From contig CP082230.1 in assembly GCA_019856515.1 (NCBI GenBank), forward strand, positions 1,116,001 to 1,180,000: a stretch of 64,000 nt of DNA, read 5' to 3'. Source of the DNA: Prolixibacteraceae bacterium. GTDB lineage: Bacteria; Bacteroidota; Bacteroidia; Bacteroidales; Prolixibacteraceae. Positions 1 through 8,828 of the stretch are shown piece by piece; the stretch's first letter is position 1, and each line of letters opens with the position of its first letter. Both the position numbers and the translations under genes were made by a program. Below the pieces are notes generated by a model. That model was given only the letters and a program-made list of their open reading frames with translations. It was not told where the DNA came from and ran no database searches.

Positions 1-2
1 AA

Positions 3-1082
3 GGATCAATGCTCCATATCAAAAATGGAGATAATGAAAAAATTGACCCTGTCGAGTTTAATGAGGCCTACATGATGCATGGGTCCACTTCTCCAAACTA
101 TCCGATGATAGCCTCACTAGATGTTTCTTCCCAGATGATGCATAATCACGGGGAACAGATGAGTAACGATAACATAATTGATGCCATTATACTTCGACAA
201 GAGATAATGAAAATTCAACGTCAGGCTCATGACGAGAAATCATGGTTCTTTCAGACATGGCAAAGAGATGTATGGAAAAAACAGAACTTTGAAAGTATTG
301 ATCCTCAATCGCTATCATATGATAAAGAGTTTTGGCTACTACAACCAGGTGAAGAATGGCATGGTTTTGAGTTAGACGATGCGAATTATGTTATGCTAGA
401 TCCAATCAAGATTACATTTCTAACACCTGGGGTGGATATAAATGGTAATTTTGAAGAGAATGGTATACCTGCTAGTATCGTCACGGACTACCTTATTGAC
501 AAAGGTGTAGTAGCTGAAAAGACAGATACGTACTCCTTCTTAATGCTCCACTCTTACGGAACAACTAGAGGAAAACATGGGGAACTGATTACAGCTCTAC
601 TTCAATTCCAAAGAGATTATGATCACAATAGACCATTAGAAGAGGTGTTTCCTGAGTTAGTAAAAAAATGCCCAAACAAATACGAATCGATGGGCTTAAA
701 AGATTTATGCGAAGCATTACATCGTTTCTATAAAGAGCATGACTTTCTAAATCAGCTTCATCGTGCATTTGAGACGCTACCAAAACAAGTAATGCAACCC
801 TCAAAAGCATATGAAGAGGTTGTAAAAAAGAATGTCGAATTTGTATATCTAGATGAAATGATGAATCGAATACCAGCAGTGATGCTTGTTCCCTACCCTC
901 CTGGAATTCCTGTTATGATGGGGGGAGAGATATTGGATAACAGTAGTAAATCAATACACACCTATCTGTCCATACTTGAATTATATGAAAACTCTTTTCC
1001 TGGTTATGAAAAAGATATTCACGGAGTAGAAAGAGATATTAAGGATAATAAAATACGTTATAAAGTAATTTGTATTAAATAA
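3..1082 (+). CDS. Orn/Lys/Arg decarboxylase, C-terminal part (5' end outside window)
   Basis: The reading frame is open to the left edge, so the first ATG (position 9) is probably internal and the PLP-binding lysine region lies upstream. What is visible aligns with the second half of fold-type I amino-acid decarboxylases (AdiA/CadA family, about 715-755 aa): the AYMMHGSTSPNY block, PGEEWHGF, LDPIKITFLTPG, and the C-terminal domain with VPYPPGIP. Such cytoplasmic enzymes convert arginine, lysine or ornithine to the polyamine precursor with release of CO2, for acid resistance or polyamine supply. Substrate cannot be assigned: SYGTTRGKHG resembles arginine decarboxylase, while VYLDEMMNRI resembles lysine decarboxylase. 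A strong hairpin terminator follows directly. Family call is firm, specificity open. Confidence 0.9.
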   Translation, partial: GSMLHIKNGDNEKIDPVEFNEAYMMHGSTSPNYPMIASLDVSSQMMHNHGEQMSNDNIIDAIILRQEIMKIQRQAHDEKSWFFQTWQRDVWKKQNFESIDPQSLSYDKEFWLLQPGEEWHGFELDDANYVMLDPIKITFLTPGVDINGNFEENGIPASIVTDYLIDKGVVAEKTDTYSFLMLHSYGTTRGKHGELITALLQFQRDYDHNRPLEEVFPELVKKCPNKYESMGLKDLCEALHRFYKEHDFLNQLHRAFETLPKQVMQPSKAYEEVVKKNVEFVYLDEMMNRIPAVMLVPYPPGIPVMMGGEILDNSSKSIHTYLSILELYENSFPGYEKDIHGVERDIKDNKIRYKVICIK

Positions 1083-1098
1083 TAGTAGTAAATTTAAT

Positions 1099-1130
1099 CT
1101 ATGGTATCACTTTTGATACCATAGGTTTTT
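1099..1130 (+). terminator. Rho-independent terminator of the decarboxylase gene
   Basis: A perfect 11-bp stem (CTATGGTATCA / TGATACCATAG) with a 4-nt loop is followed by GTTTTT, 17 nt after the decarboxylase stop. The next gene starts only 10 nt downstream, so that gene either relies on readthrough or has a promoter overlapping this hairpin. Confidence 0.85.
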
Positions 1131-1139
1131 ATTATTCAT

Positions 1140-2039
1140 ATGAGCGAAAAGAAAATTATCTGGATATCCATAGTAAGTGCTATTGCTTTTTCTCTTGTTG
1201 GGATTATTTGGGGTACAATTTCTGGGTCTGCAATGATAATATTTGATGGGGTTTATTCTTTTGTAAGTGTTATACTTAGCCTACTATCACTGATTGTTGC
1301 AAATTCATTAAACAAAGAAGGCACCTCAGAACACTTTCCTGTCGGAAAGGCACACTTAGAGCCTTTTCTTATTGTATTTAAATCGCTTGTATTGATAACA
1401 ACATGTATCTACTCGATATCTAACGGCATAGTGGATATTATGAGTGGAGGTCATTTAGTAAACCCTACCCAAACCATAACGTATTCGGTTATTTCAACGA
1501 TTGGTTGCTGGTCTACCTTACATTATATTAGGAAAAAGAACAAAGCTATACAATCTAATATTGTACAGATTGAGGGAGATCAATGGTATGGAGACACACT
1601 ATTAAGCATTGGCGTATTAGTTGGGTTTGGGATTTCAGAGTTATTAGGACTACTAGGTTTTAATCAAGTGCTATACTACGTCGATTCGACTCTTGTAATA
1701 TTAGCTTCATCTTTCTTTATTTTAATTCCAGTAAAATCTTTATGGATCCATGGTAAAGAGATGATGCTCCTAGCCCCTCACAAAAAATATGTAACCCCTT
1801 TTGTGAAAGTTGCCAATCAATTATGCGAAGAACTCAATGCAGATGACTACGATATAAGTGTGGTAAAACAAGGACAAGAATTATATGTAGAATGTACATT
1901 CTCTTTTCTTCGTGATCAAACTTTTTCATTATCAGAGATTGATGATATCAAGCATAGAATACAAACTCCTTTCCAAAAAAAATATAATGTTGTAGTAGTG
2001 TTAGATTTGATAATTTCCACTCCGAAATTAAACCAATAA
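1140..2039 (+). CDS. Cation diffusion facilitator (CDF) family transporter
   Basis: A 299-aa inner-membrane protein with about six hydrophobic segments in the first 200 residues and a C-terminal cytoplasmic domain, the normal CDF plan of proton-coupled divalent-metal export. The family block FPVGKAHLEPF (about residues 66-76) matches the usual YPFGHGRLEPL. By alignment with YiiP, the transport site in TM2 is D36-x3-S40 and in TM5 Q148-x3-D152, rather than D-x3-D and H-x3-D of Zn transporters, so the cargo may not be zinc. The ATG lies 10 nt after the preceding terminator, with no clear Shine-Dalgarno. Family sure, substrate unknown. Confidence 0.85.
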   Translation: MSEKKIIWISIVSAIAFSLVGIIWGTISGSAMIIFDGVYSFVSVILSLLSLIVANSLNKEGTSEHFPVGKAHLEPFLIVFKSLVLITTCIYSISNGIVDIMSGGHLVNPTQTITYSVISTIGCWSTLHYIRKKNKAIQSNIVQIEGDQWYGDTLLSIGVLVGFGISELLGLLGFNQVLYYVDSTLVILASSFFILIPVKSLWIHGKEMMLLAPHKKYVTPFVKVANQLCEELNADDYDISVVKQGQELYVECTFSFLRDQTFSLSEIDDIKHRIQTPFQKKYNVVVVLDLIISTPKLNQ

Positions 2040-3213
2040 CCTAGATCTACTTTTTCCTGCAAACCTACCTCCCATTACATATTCTTTAAATCCATTGCAA
2101 TTATTAAAAAGGATCAATTTGAGACAGCTCAGTGCATAATAACAGACCAAATGAGTTGTAATACCTTAATTACGATTAACCAGACATCTACAAATCAATT
2201 ATTGATATTTAACTCAGTATCGATAAATCAATTATTGATATTTAGCCCAGCGTCGATAAATCAATTATTGATATTTAACCCAGCGTCGATAAATCAATTA
2301 TTGATATTTAACCCAGCGTCGATAAATCAATTATTGACATTTAACCCAGCGTCGATAAATCAATTATTGACTCAAACATATAATATTGATAATGTGATGT
2401 TTGCTTTTTTACCAACACACCAAACATCCATATTGAGTTAATATTTAATAGATTATACTCACCCCTCTGAGTCAATTACCGAACATATAACAGAGAGATC
2501 ACTCCTGTCTATCCCAGTTCAAAGACGGATTAAATACGGTTCGAATACGGTGATCATTTAATGTCTATTCAAAGTCTGATCTAAGTTGATTCAATAACTT
2601 TGGTAAAATTACGAAGGAACTATGAACGAAGTATGAGGTAACTATGAAAGAGCACCGTTTCCGAACCGTTTTAGAACCGTCTTCGACTCGTTTTTGATTA
2701 AAGCTATGGTGTTACTGATTCAGAGATAAAATGACATTGACCATGATCAAATTAAAGAGTAATCATAATACGAAACCATTGAACTTTTCAGTTTTTTCAT
2801 CTAATTAATTATATTTCGCAGACAAACTATCAATATCTGTTCTAATTAGACACACCTAAAATCGTCTTACATTATCTTTTTATCAGAATAGATGTGAATA
2901 TTAATAAAAATTAACACTAAGCTTCTTCTTTATTTAATTTATAATAAAGAAGATAAACTCCTATGATTTTAAACACAATTCATCAAGAGTTATTTAATAT
3001 AACTCCTATTGAATGGGAATTACGAGACCATAAAGTGACAAATGTCATAATAGCTTACATATTTTAAATTTAAGATCAAATAGAATAACACTTTAAAACT
3101 TTTTTAAACAACTAACTACAAACATGACTTTTTACCACAGGCAACTATTTCATTTAAAGTATATTTACACTAGAGACATTGAAACCAACACTAACTTTTA
3201 AAATTTATTTTAT
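2040..3213. other. 1.17 kb intergenic region
   Basis: No convincing gene. It holds the 33-bp tandem array (2192-2370) and, at about 2500-2700, a stretch with short degenerate direct repeats (variants of GAACTATGAA, CCGAACCG, TTCAAAGTC). The last 400 bases are very AT-rich and presumably contain the promoter of the C25 protease gene, but no clear TAnnTTTG box was found. Confidence 0.6.
2192..2370. repeat. 33-bp tandem repeat array, about 5.4 copies, iteron-like
   Basis: Copies begin at 2192, 2225, 2258, 2291, 2324 and 2357 (last one partial, 14 nt). Each full unit starts AAATCAATTATTGATATTTA and ends in a variant of ACCCAGCGTCGAT. Copies 3 and 4 are identical or nearly so; copy 1 diverges at its end and copies 5-6 at the sixth base of the palindrome. 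Each of the first four units contains the perfect 13-bp palindrome ATCAATTATTGAT. The period of 33 bp is about three helical turns, so all palindromes face roughly one side of the helix. There are no unique spacers, so this is not CRISPR. The 96-codon frame through it (2151-2441) is repetitive and has no protein features. Confidence 0.9.
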
Positions 3214-6200
3214 ATGAAAAAACTTTATTGTCTTACCATCTTTATGATGGTGTTAAGCCTAATGGTGAATGGTCAAAATCGTTATCTACCATTTGCAAAA
3301 CAATTGAAATCAACAGATGCTGTTGAACAGACTATTTTACCTGAAAGAGAAGTAAAAGAGCTCTCAGATGGAACAATAGAAGTTACGTACTATTTCAAAG
3401 GTGCGGAGGTCGTTGACAAAGAGGTATTAGAAGACCCTTACACATTTCTACACATTAAAGGATTTGGTCAATTAGGGCAGGTTGGAGCGCCAGCTCTACC
3501 GATGCGTAACGATCATTTTGCTCTATCCAAAATGGATCAAGCTAGTGTTGAACTAGTAGATGCAAAATTTATGGAATACCCGAATTTTATGGTTCATCCT
3601 GCTTTAGAGCCTGCACGTGATACACAAGGTGCTCCAGAACCAGAATTCGAGAAAGATGCAGCAGTATATCAAAAGAATGCATTTTTTCCCTCTACAAATG
3701 TTTCAATCTCAATGAACCAAATAATGAGGGAAGTACGAATCGCTTCAGTAAAGATTTGTCCAGTACAGTTTAACCCTGTAACTAGAACGTTAAGAGTTTA
3801 TTCGAAACTTGTTTATCGTTTTCATAAAGGATCTAAAAAAACTTATACTTCTCTAGATCAAAGGGCAGTTGATGTACTAAAAGCAGATTTAATAAATCCA
3901 GATCAATTAGAGCACAGTGCTAGTGGAGGATTAAAAGAGGTATCAGCAGATGCAAAGGATTACATCATTATCACTCATAGTAGTTTTGACCAAGCAGCAA
4001 AAAAATTAGCGGCATGGAAGTCTAGCTTAGGATATAAGGTGGATCTAGTATCTCAGGACACATGGACATCTGCACAAGTCAGAACAGAGATTGCAGATCG
4101 TTATCGAGAGTGGAATCCAAAGCCTAAGTATTACGTGATTATTGGGGATGTACAATTTGTTCCATCGATGAATTTCAAAGCCCTTCGTGGAGAAGATTTT
4201 GTCAGTGACCTTTACTATTCCTGTATGGATGGTGCAGATGACTTTACGCCAGATATGGCAAGAGGACGTTTATCTGTAGCGAGTGCAGCTCAAGCAAATA
4301 TTGTAGTGGACAAGATTATTAAATATGAGAAAGATCCAGTAAAAGATGCAAGCTTTTATCAAAATGGGGTTAATTGTGCTCAATTTCAAGATGATGAAAG
4401 AGATGGCTATGCTACTAGACGCTTCTGTCATACTAGTGAGGATATTAGGAATCATGTGATTGATCAAGGCTATGATGTTCAACGTATCTATTATACTGAT
4501 GCAAATGTCACTCCAACTCATTTTAATAATGGTTATTTTTCGAATGGAGAAGCAATCCCACAAGAACTTCTACGAGCAAATGGTTTTAAATGGGATGGCG
4601 ACGTGGATGATATTGTAAGCTCTATTAACAGTGGTAAATTCTATGTATTCCATAGAGATCATGGATATGCAGGTGGCTATGGATGGGCTCACCCTGAATT
4701 TTTAACAAGTCAGATGGGACGTCTTCATAATGGAGATAAACTTCCTGTAGTATTCTCAATAAATTGCCACACAGGTGAATTCTCATTAAAAGAATGTTTT
4801 GCTGAGAAATTCTTGAGACTTAAAGATGCTGGAGCTGTTGCTGTTTTTGGAGCATCATACTATTCCCTTTCTGGACCAAACGATGGCTTGTCTATCGGAA
4901 TGGTTGAATCAATTTGGCCTAATCCAGGTATCTTACCATCATTTGGTAGAGGTAGTGCAGCGAACAATCCACCTGCACAAGGTTTTAATAACGCAACAAC
5001 CACGCTAGGGGATGTTCTTAATTTAGGACTTTTAAGAATGAACCAGACGTGGGCACCGAGTCAGAATTATTTACTATACACATATCGATTATTCCATCTT
5101 TTCGGAGATCCTTCAATGAGAATGTGGACACAAAAACCTTCGATTCTCAAAGCGACATTACCAACTGATGTCTCTATCGGGACAAGTAGTATCAATATCA
5201 ATGGGGTAAATAAAGAAGACGCATTAGTTACTCTTACAGTGGATGGTAAACTAATCAGTAAGCAAAGAGTTAGTGGTGGTAATGCAACACTGCGCTTTAG
5301 TTCAATAATTGAAGGGAGAAAAGCAGTAGTTACAGTTAGTAAGATAAATTGTCGTCCTGTTTATAAGAGTTATACTCTTCAACAAACAGCTCCTACAACC
5401 AACTTCAAAATGCTAGAAACGAGCCCAATCATGGGTAATAGTGCTATTATTCATTTTATTGCTGATTGTGAAGGAGAGGTAACAAGTTATCTTTGGAACT
5501 TTGGAAGTACAACTATTCAATTTATGGATGATACAGACGAGACTTCTGCAAACCCAGTGGTCAAATATCTTGAAAAAGGAAGTTATGATGTATCCTTAAA
5601 AGCAACAAATGATTATGGAAGTAATACGCATACTATATCTGATGCTGTTCAATTAGTTGAAGGTATGCCTGCAGCGTCTTGTACCAATACAACGAAGTAC
5701 CTTTCAAGAGAGTATGAGTTTGGTATCTATAAAGTTCAAATTGGATCTAAATATGTACTTTCTGAAAGTAGCTATACTGAAAAAGGGTATAAAGACCATA
5801 CAGATAAAGGTGTATTTAAGATTACATCCAAAAAGGTTAATATAGAGGTTACTGTTGGTACTAAATATAGTGAAAACATTGCTATTTTTATAGATAGGGA
5901 TAATAACGGAATATTTAGTGAAGCTGAACGTGTAGCTATAGTAGGAGAAGTTAAGGGAAAACAGACATTGTCTTTTAATGTTGATAATCATTTCTTAGGC
6001 AATCAGAAGCTACGAATGCGTGTTATTTCCGACTATTATAAGAATGCGATCACAACTGCATGTCAAGACCTTAGCTATGGTCAGTCGGAGGATTTCATTA
6101 TTGAAGTAAGTTCCAATCTACCTGTAGTCGAAACAATTGCCAATCCAGAAGTTTATGATGACAATGTGGTTGTAGGCATGAGAATTACAGCCTCTGGAGG

Positions 6201-7482
6201 TTCAAGTATTATTGAACAAGGTGTTGTTGTTTCAGAAAGCTCAGCACCAACTGTAGATGACACGAAGTTTGATGCGCCTAAACCATATAAGATGGCAGCT
6301 CGAGTAATATTGGAAGGACTAGAATCAAATACTAAATATTATGCAAGAGCATATGCTATTAATGGTTCTGGGATTAATTATGGTGCAGAAGTTACCTTCA
6401 CAACGAAGAGACAGATAAAAGCAGCACCTAAACACCATGCAAGTAAATTCATTGAATTGGAACATGGTCAAACTTCAGCAACGTTATCTTGGGGTAATAG
6501 CTCTTATGAGATACCCGATGGTTATGTGATTAAGTGGGGAACTAATAGTTATTCTATTGCATCTCCTATAAATGGACAAGAGGATGTTACAGATACTAAA
6601 TTAGTGACTAATGATCAAATGGAAACGACAATAACAGGTTTAACACCTAATACGAATTACTATTTTAAAATCTATCCATTCAATAATAGAGGTAGAGATA
6701 TTCGTTATTATATTGGAGGTTCTGTTCCAACAACTTTAGTGAAGACAGATGATGCTCTTACTTACGGATCTCTATCAGGACAAGGGTTGAGTGCAATATA
6801 CAAAACAGTATTTAACACCATCGATAATACAAGTAGTCGCACAGTAGGATACAATGATTTCTTACACCTATTCACGACTGTAAAAGCTAACATGACATAT
6901 AAACTAGAAGTTGGCGTAAACAATATCTATGTGGACGAATTCTGGACTTATGTATGGATTGATTGGGATCATGATGGTTCTTTTGAAACAAGCGAAAGGT
7001 ATACCTTAGGAACCGTTTCAGGTGAGAAAAAGATAATATCTAAGTATATTCAAGTTCCTTACAATGCTACTGCTGGTAGCTGTAGAATGAGAATAGTTTA
7101 TGCATGGAATAATAATACAGTAAAAGCGACAGGTTCATTAAGTTACTTTAATGCTGAAGATTATACCATTAATATAAACGCTAATGATTCTTATGGAATT
7201 AACTTCAGAGATAACATCCAAGATAATATGGATAAATCCGTGACAATTGAAGGAATTCGTATCTATCCAAATCCTGCGAGAACAGAAGTTCACATTGTAT
7301 TAGAGAATGCTCCTGAAAAACGTATTTCAGCAGATATTATTGATATGTCAGGAAAAACAATTCACCAAGTTTATCTAGACAGACAAGATAATCTCATTAC
7401 ATTAGACCTTCCATCAGGTATCTATTTCTTCAAAATAAACATGTATGGCAAAGAGACATTACATAAACTGATGATAAAATAA
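3214..7482 (+). CDS. Secreted gingipain-type (C25) cysteine protease with PKD, GEVED and T9SS sorting domains
   Basis: 1422 aa. Order of domains: signal peptide (1-about 20), gingipain propeptide (about 35-225, with GAPALPMRND), C25 catalytic domain (about 245-640), PKD-like domain (about 730-815), GEVED-type domain (about 830-965), fibronectin-III-like repeats (about 970-1185), a second GEVED-like domain (about 1190-1325) and a type A sorting domain (about 1346-1422, starting IYPNPA). The catalytic pair is visible as H483 (in HRDHG) and C518 (in NCHTGEF), matching gingipain HG and C. It is therefore expected to be exported by Sec, moved across the outer membrane by the type IX system and anchored or released outside, where it degrades protein. 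Substrate preference (Arg or Lys) cannot be read from sequence. Single gene, ending in a bidirectional terminator. Confidence 0.93.
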   Translation: MKKLYCLTIFMMVLSLMVNGQNRYLPFAKQLKSTDAVEQTILPEREVKELSDGTIEVTYYFKGAEVVDKEVLEDPYTFLHIKGFGQLGQVGAPALPMRNDHFALSKMDQASVELVDAKFMEYPNFMVHPALEPARDTQGAPEPEFEKDAAVYQKNAFFPSTNVSISMNQIMREVRIASVKICPVQFNPVTRTLRVYSKLVYRFHKGSKKTYTSLDQRAVDVLKADLINPDQLEHSASGGLKEVSADAKDYIIITHSSFDQAAKKLAAWKSSLGYKVDLVSQDTWTSAQVRTEIADRYREWNPKPKYYVIIGDVQFVPSMNFKALRGEDFVSDLYYSCMDGADDFTPDMARGRLSVASAAQANIVVDKIIKYEKDPVKDASFYQNGVNCAQFQDDERDGYATRRFCHTSEDIRNHVIDQGYDVQRIYYTDANVTPTHFNNGYFSNGEAIPQELLRANGFKWDGDVDDIVSSINSGKFYVFHRDHGYAGGYGWAHPEFLTSQMGRLHNGDKLPVVFSINCHTGEFSLKECFAEKFLRLKDAGAVAVFGASYYSLSGPNDGLSIGMVESIWPNPGILPSFGRGSAANNPPAQGFNNATTTLGDVLNLGLLRMNQTWAPSQNYLLYTYRLFHLFGDPSMRMWTQKPSILKATLPTDVSIGTSSININGVNKEDALVTLTVDGKLISKQRVSGGNATLRFSSIIEGRKAVVTVSKINCRPVYKSYTLQQTAPTTNFKMLETSPIMGNSAIIHFIADCEGEVTSYLWNFGSTTIQFMDDTDETSANPVVKYLEKGSYDVSLKATNDYGSNTHTISDAVQLVEGMPAASCTNTTKYLSREYEFGIYKVQIGSKYVLSESSYTEKGYKDHTDKGVFKITSKKVNIEVTVGTKYSENIAIFIDRDNNGIFSEAERVAIVGEVKGKQTLSFNVDNHFLGNQKLRMRVISDYYKNAITTACQDLSYGQSEDFIIEVSSNLPVVETIANPEVYDDNVVVGMRITASGGSSIIEQGVVVSESSAPTVDDTKFDAPKPYKMAARVILEGLESNTKYYARAYAINGSGINYGAEVTFTTKRQIKAAPKHHASKFIELEHGQTSATLSWGNSSYEIPDGYVIKWGTNSYSIASPINGQEDVTDTKLVTNDQMETTITGLTPNTNYYFKIYPFNNRGRDIRYYIGGSVPTTLVKTDDALTYGSLSGQGLSAIYKTVFNTIDNTSSRTVGYNDFLHLFTTVKANMTYKLEVGVNNIYVDEFWTYVWIDWDHDGSFETSERYTLGTVSGEKKIISKYIQVPYNATAGSCRMRIVYAWNNNTVKATGSLSYFNAEDYTININANDSYGINFRDNIQDNMDKSVTIEGIRIYPNPARTEVHIVLENAPEKRISADIIDMSGKTIHQVYLDRQDNLITLDLPSGIYFFKINMYGKETLHKLMIK

Positions 7483-7498
7483 TTTTTCTTATTTACTT

Positions 7499-7527
7499 AA
7501 AAAGAGAGGGCAATTCCCTCTCTTTTT
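7499..7527. terminator. Bidirectional terminator between C25 protease and efflux operon
   Basis: A perfect 12-bp stem (AAAAAGAGAGGG / CCCTCTCTTTTT) with a 5-nt loop lies between two convergent genes. A/T runs on both sides allow it to work in both directions. Confidence 0.88.
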
Positions 7528-7538
7528 AAAATTGAATT

Positions 7539-8804
7539 TTAATGAGAATGTTTCGCTTCTCCCTTTTTCATATCTGAGAGTAAATAAAAAGCACCATTAA
7601 GGACGACCTCAGAATTAGCTGATAGAGGCTTTGAAAGTTGAATCCCCAAATACTTATTCTGTTTTTGGGTTACAATTACTTCAATCATATCAAATGCCCA
7701 CTTTTCATCATAAACAGACGAAATTTCACCATTCTCTATTTTGGATACTTCATCTTTCTCATGCGATTGAATTTTCTTAGAAACATCTCTATTCAGAACA
7801 AAGATATACGACTTACCAGACTGCTGCACAACGGCAGATTCGGGCACTGAAGAGATCATTTCTCCCCCAATCAATATATCTCCATACACATACCCATCAA
7901 CCTTCAATGATGGATCTTTTTGATCTATAGTAGAATGAATAATTATCGTTTTACTTCCCTTATCCAGCTCTTTACCTATTGAAAAGATCTCGCCAGTAAG
8001 CTCAATATTTGGATTTGTTGTTGCTCTTAATCTAACTTTCAGATTCGGTTTAATATATCTAACATCCTTTTCATACACCTTAAGATCTGCATGGAGGTTA
8101 TCTGTATCAAAGACATTCGCAATATGACTATTCGCGTCAATAAATTCACCCAATTTCACTTTAACATTCCCAATATAACCAGATATTGGGGCTAATATTT
8201 TAAGTGTACTATATATATACCCTGTTTGAATTCGATCCACATTAAAGCCTAACATCTCCAACTGAATTTTCTGTCCTTTGTAACTTGCAAATAATGATTT
8301 ATATTGGGCAGTGGCTTTCTGATATTGTTTACCTGATGCAACATCATTCTGAAAAAGTATTTTTTGTCTATCTAACTCTTTCTTTAAAAAGGTAAGCTTA
8401 TTATAATTTTCAAGAAAAGTTTGCTGTATGGTAATAATATTAGGATCCGAAAGTATAATCAGTACTTGACCTTTCCGAACTTTTTGTCCTTCCATCACCA
8501 ATATTTGTTTTATTCGACCACCAATATAAGTTGTTATTTCAGCTTTTTGTGATGGAGAGATCACTAATCGTCCGTTGGTTATTAAAGTTCCTGTCATCAC
8601 TCTATCAACGATTTTTCCAATCTTTAATTCAATGGCATCTCTTTGTGTTTTACTTAATACCGCCATCCCTTCAGTCATTTCATGATCATCATGTAGTTCT
8701 TCTTGTTCTTGAACTGAAACAGGCTTGTTAATGCCAGTACATCCATATAGGCACAAAAAGAATATAGCCCCTAAGGCTGTTATATAATATGATATTTTCT
8801 TCAT
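7539..8804 (-). CDS. RND efflux periplasmic adaptor (CusB/CzcB-type) lipoprotein
   Basis: 421 aa. The N-terminus is a lipoprotein signal with a lipobox (LYGC, C22). Then follow a barrel-sandwich hybrid half (about 80-125, TYIGGRIKQILVMEGQKVRKGQVL), an alpha-hairpin (about 125-200), the second lipoyl half (LAPISGYIGNVKVKLGEFI) and beta-barrel and membrane-proximal domains. It links the inner-membrane RND pump to the outer-membrane channel. Histidine-rich ends (HDDHEM near the N-terminus, KHSH at the C-terminus) fit metal handling. It is last in the operon, 24 nt after the fused pump gene. It is expected to export divalent metal ions; which metal is not readable. Confidence 0.9.
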   Translation of the reverse strand: MKKISYYITALGAIFFLCLYGCTGINKPVSVQEQEELHDDHEMTEGMAVLSKTQRDAIELKIGKIVDRVMTGTLITNGRLVISPSQKAEITTYIGGRIKQILVMEGQKVRKGQVLIILSDPNIITIQQTFLENYNKLTFLKKELDRQKILFQNDVASGKQYQKATAQYKSLFASYKGQKIQLEMLGFNVDRIQTGYIYSTLKILAPISGYIGNVKVKLGEFIDANSHIANVFDTDNLHADLKVYEKDVRYIKPNLKVRLRATTNPNIELTGEIFSIGKELDKGSKTIIIHSTIDQKDPSLKVDGYVYGDILIGGEMISSVPESAVVQQSGKSYIFVLNRDVSKKIQSHEKDEVSKIENGEISSVYDEKWAFDMIEVIVTQKQNKYLGIQLSKPLSANSEVVLNGAFYLLSDMKKGEAKHSH

Positions 8805-8828
8805 AATCGATTAATTTTAACAATTATA

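Noticed and set aside
2192..2370. CRISPR array
   Set aside because: The units are contiguous, with no unique spacers, and no cas genes are near.
2151..2441. 96-codon open frame through the tandem repeats
   Set aside because: It exists only because the repeat unit is a multiple of three and has no stop in this frame; the product is low-complexity with no signal or domain.
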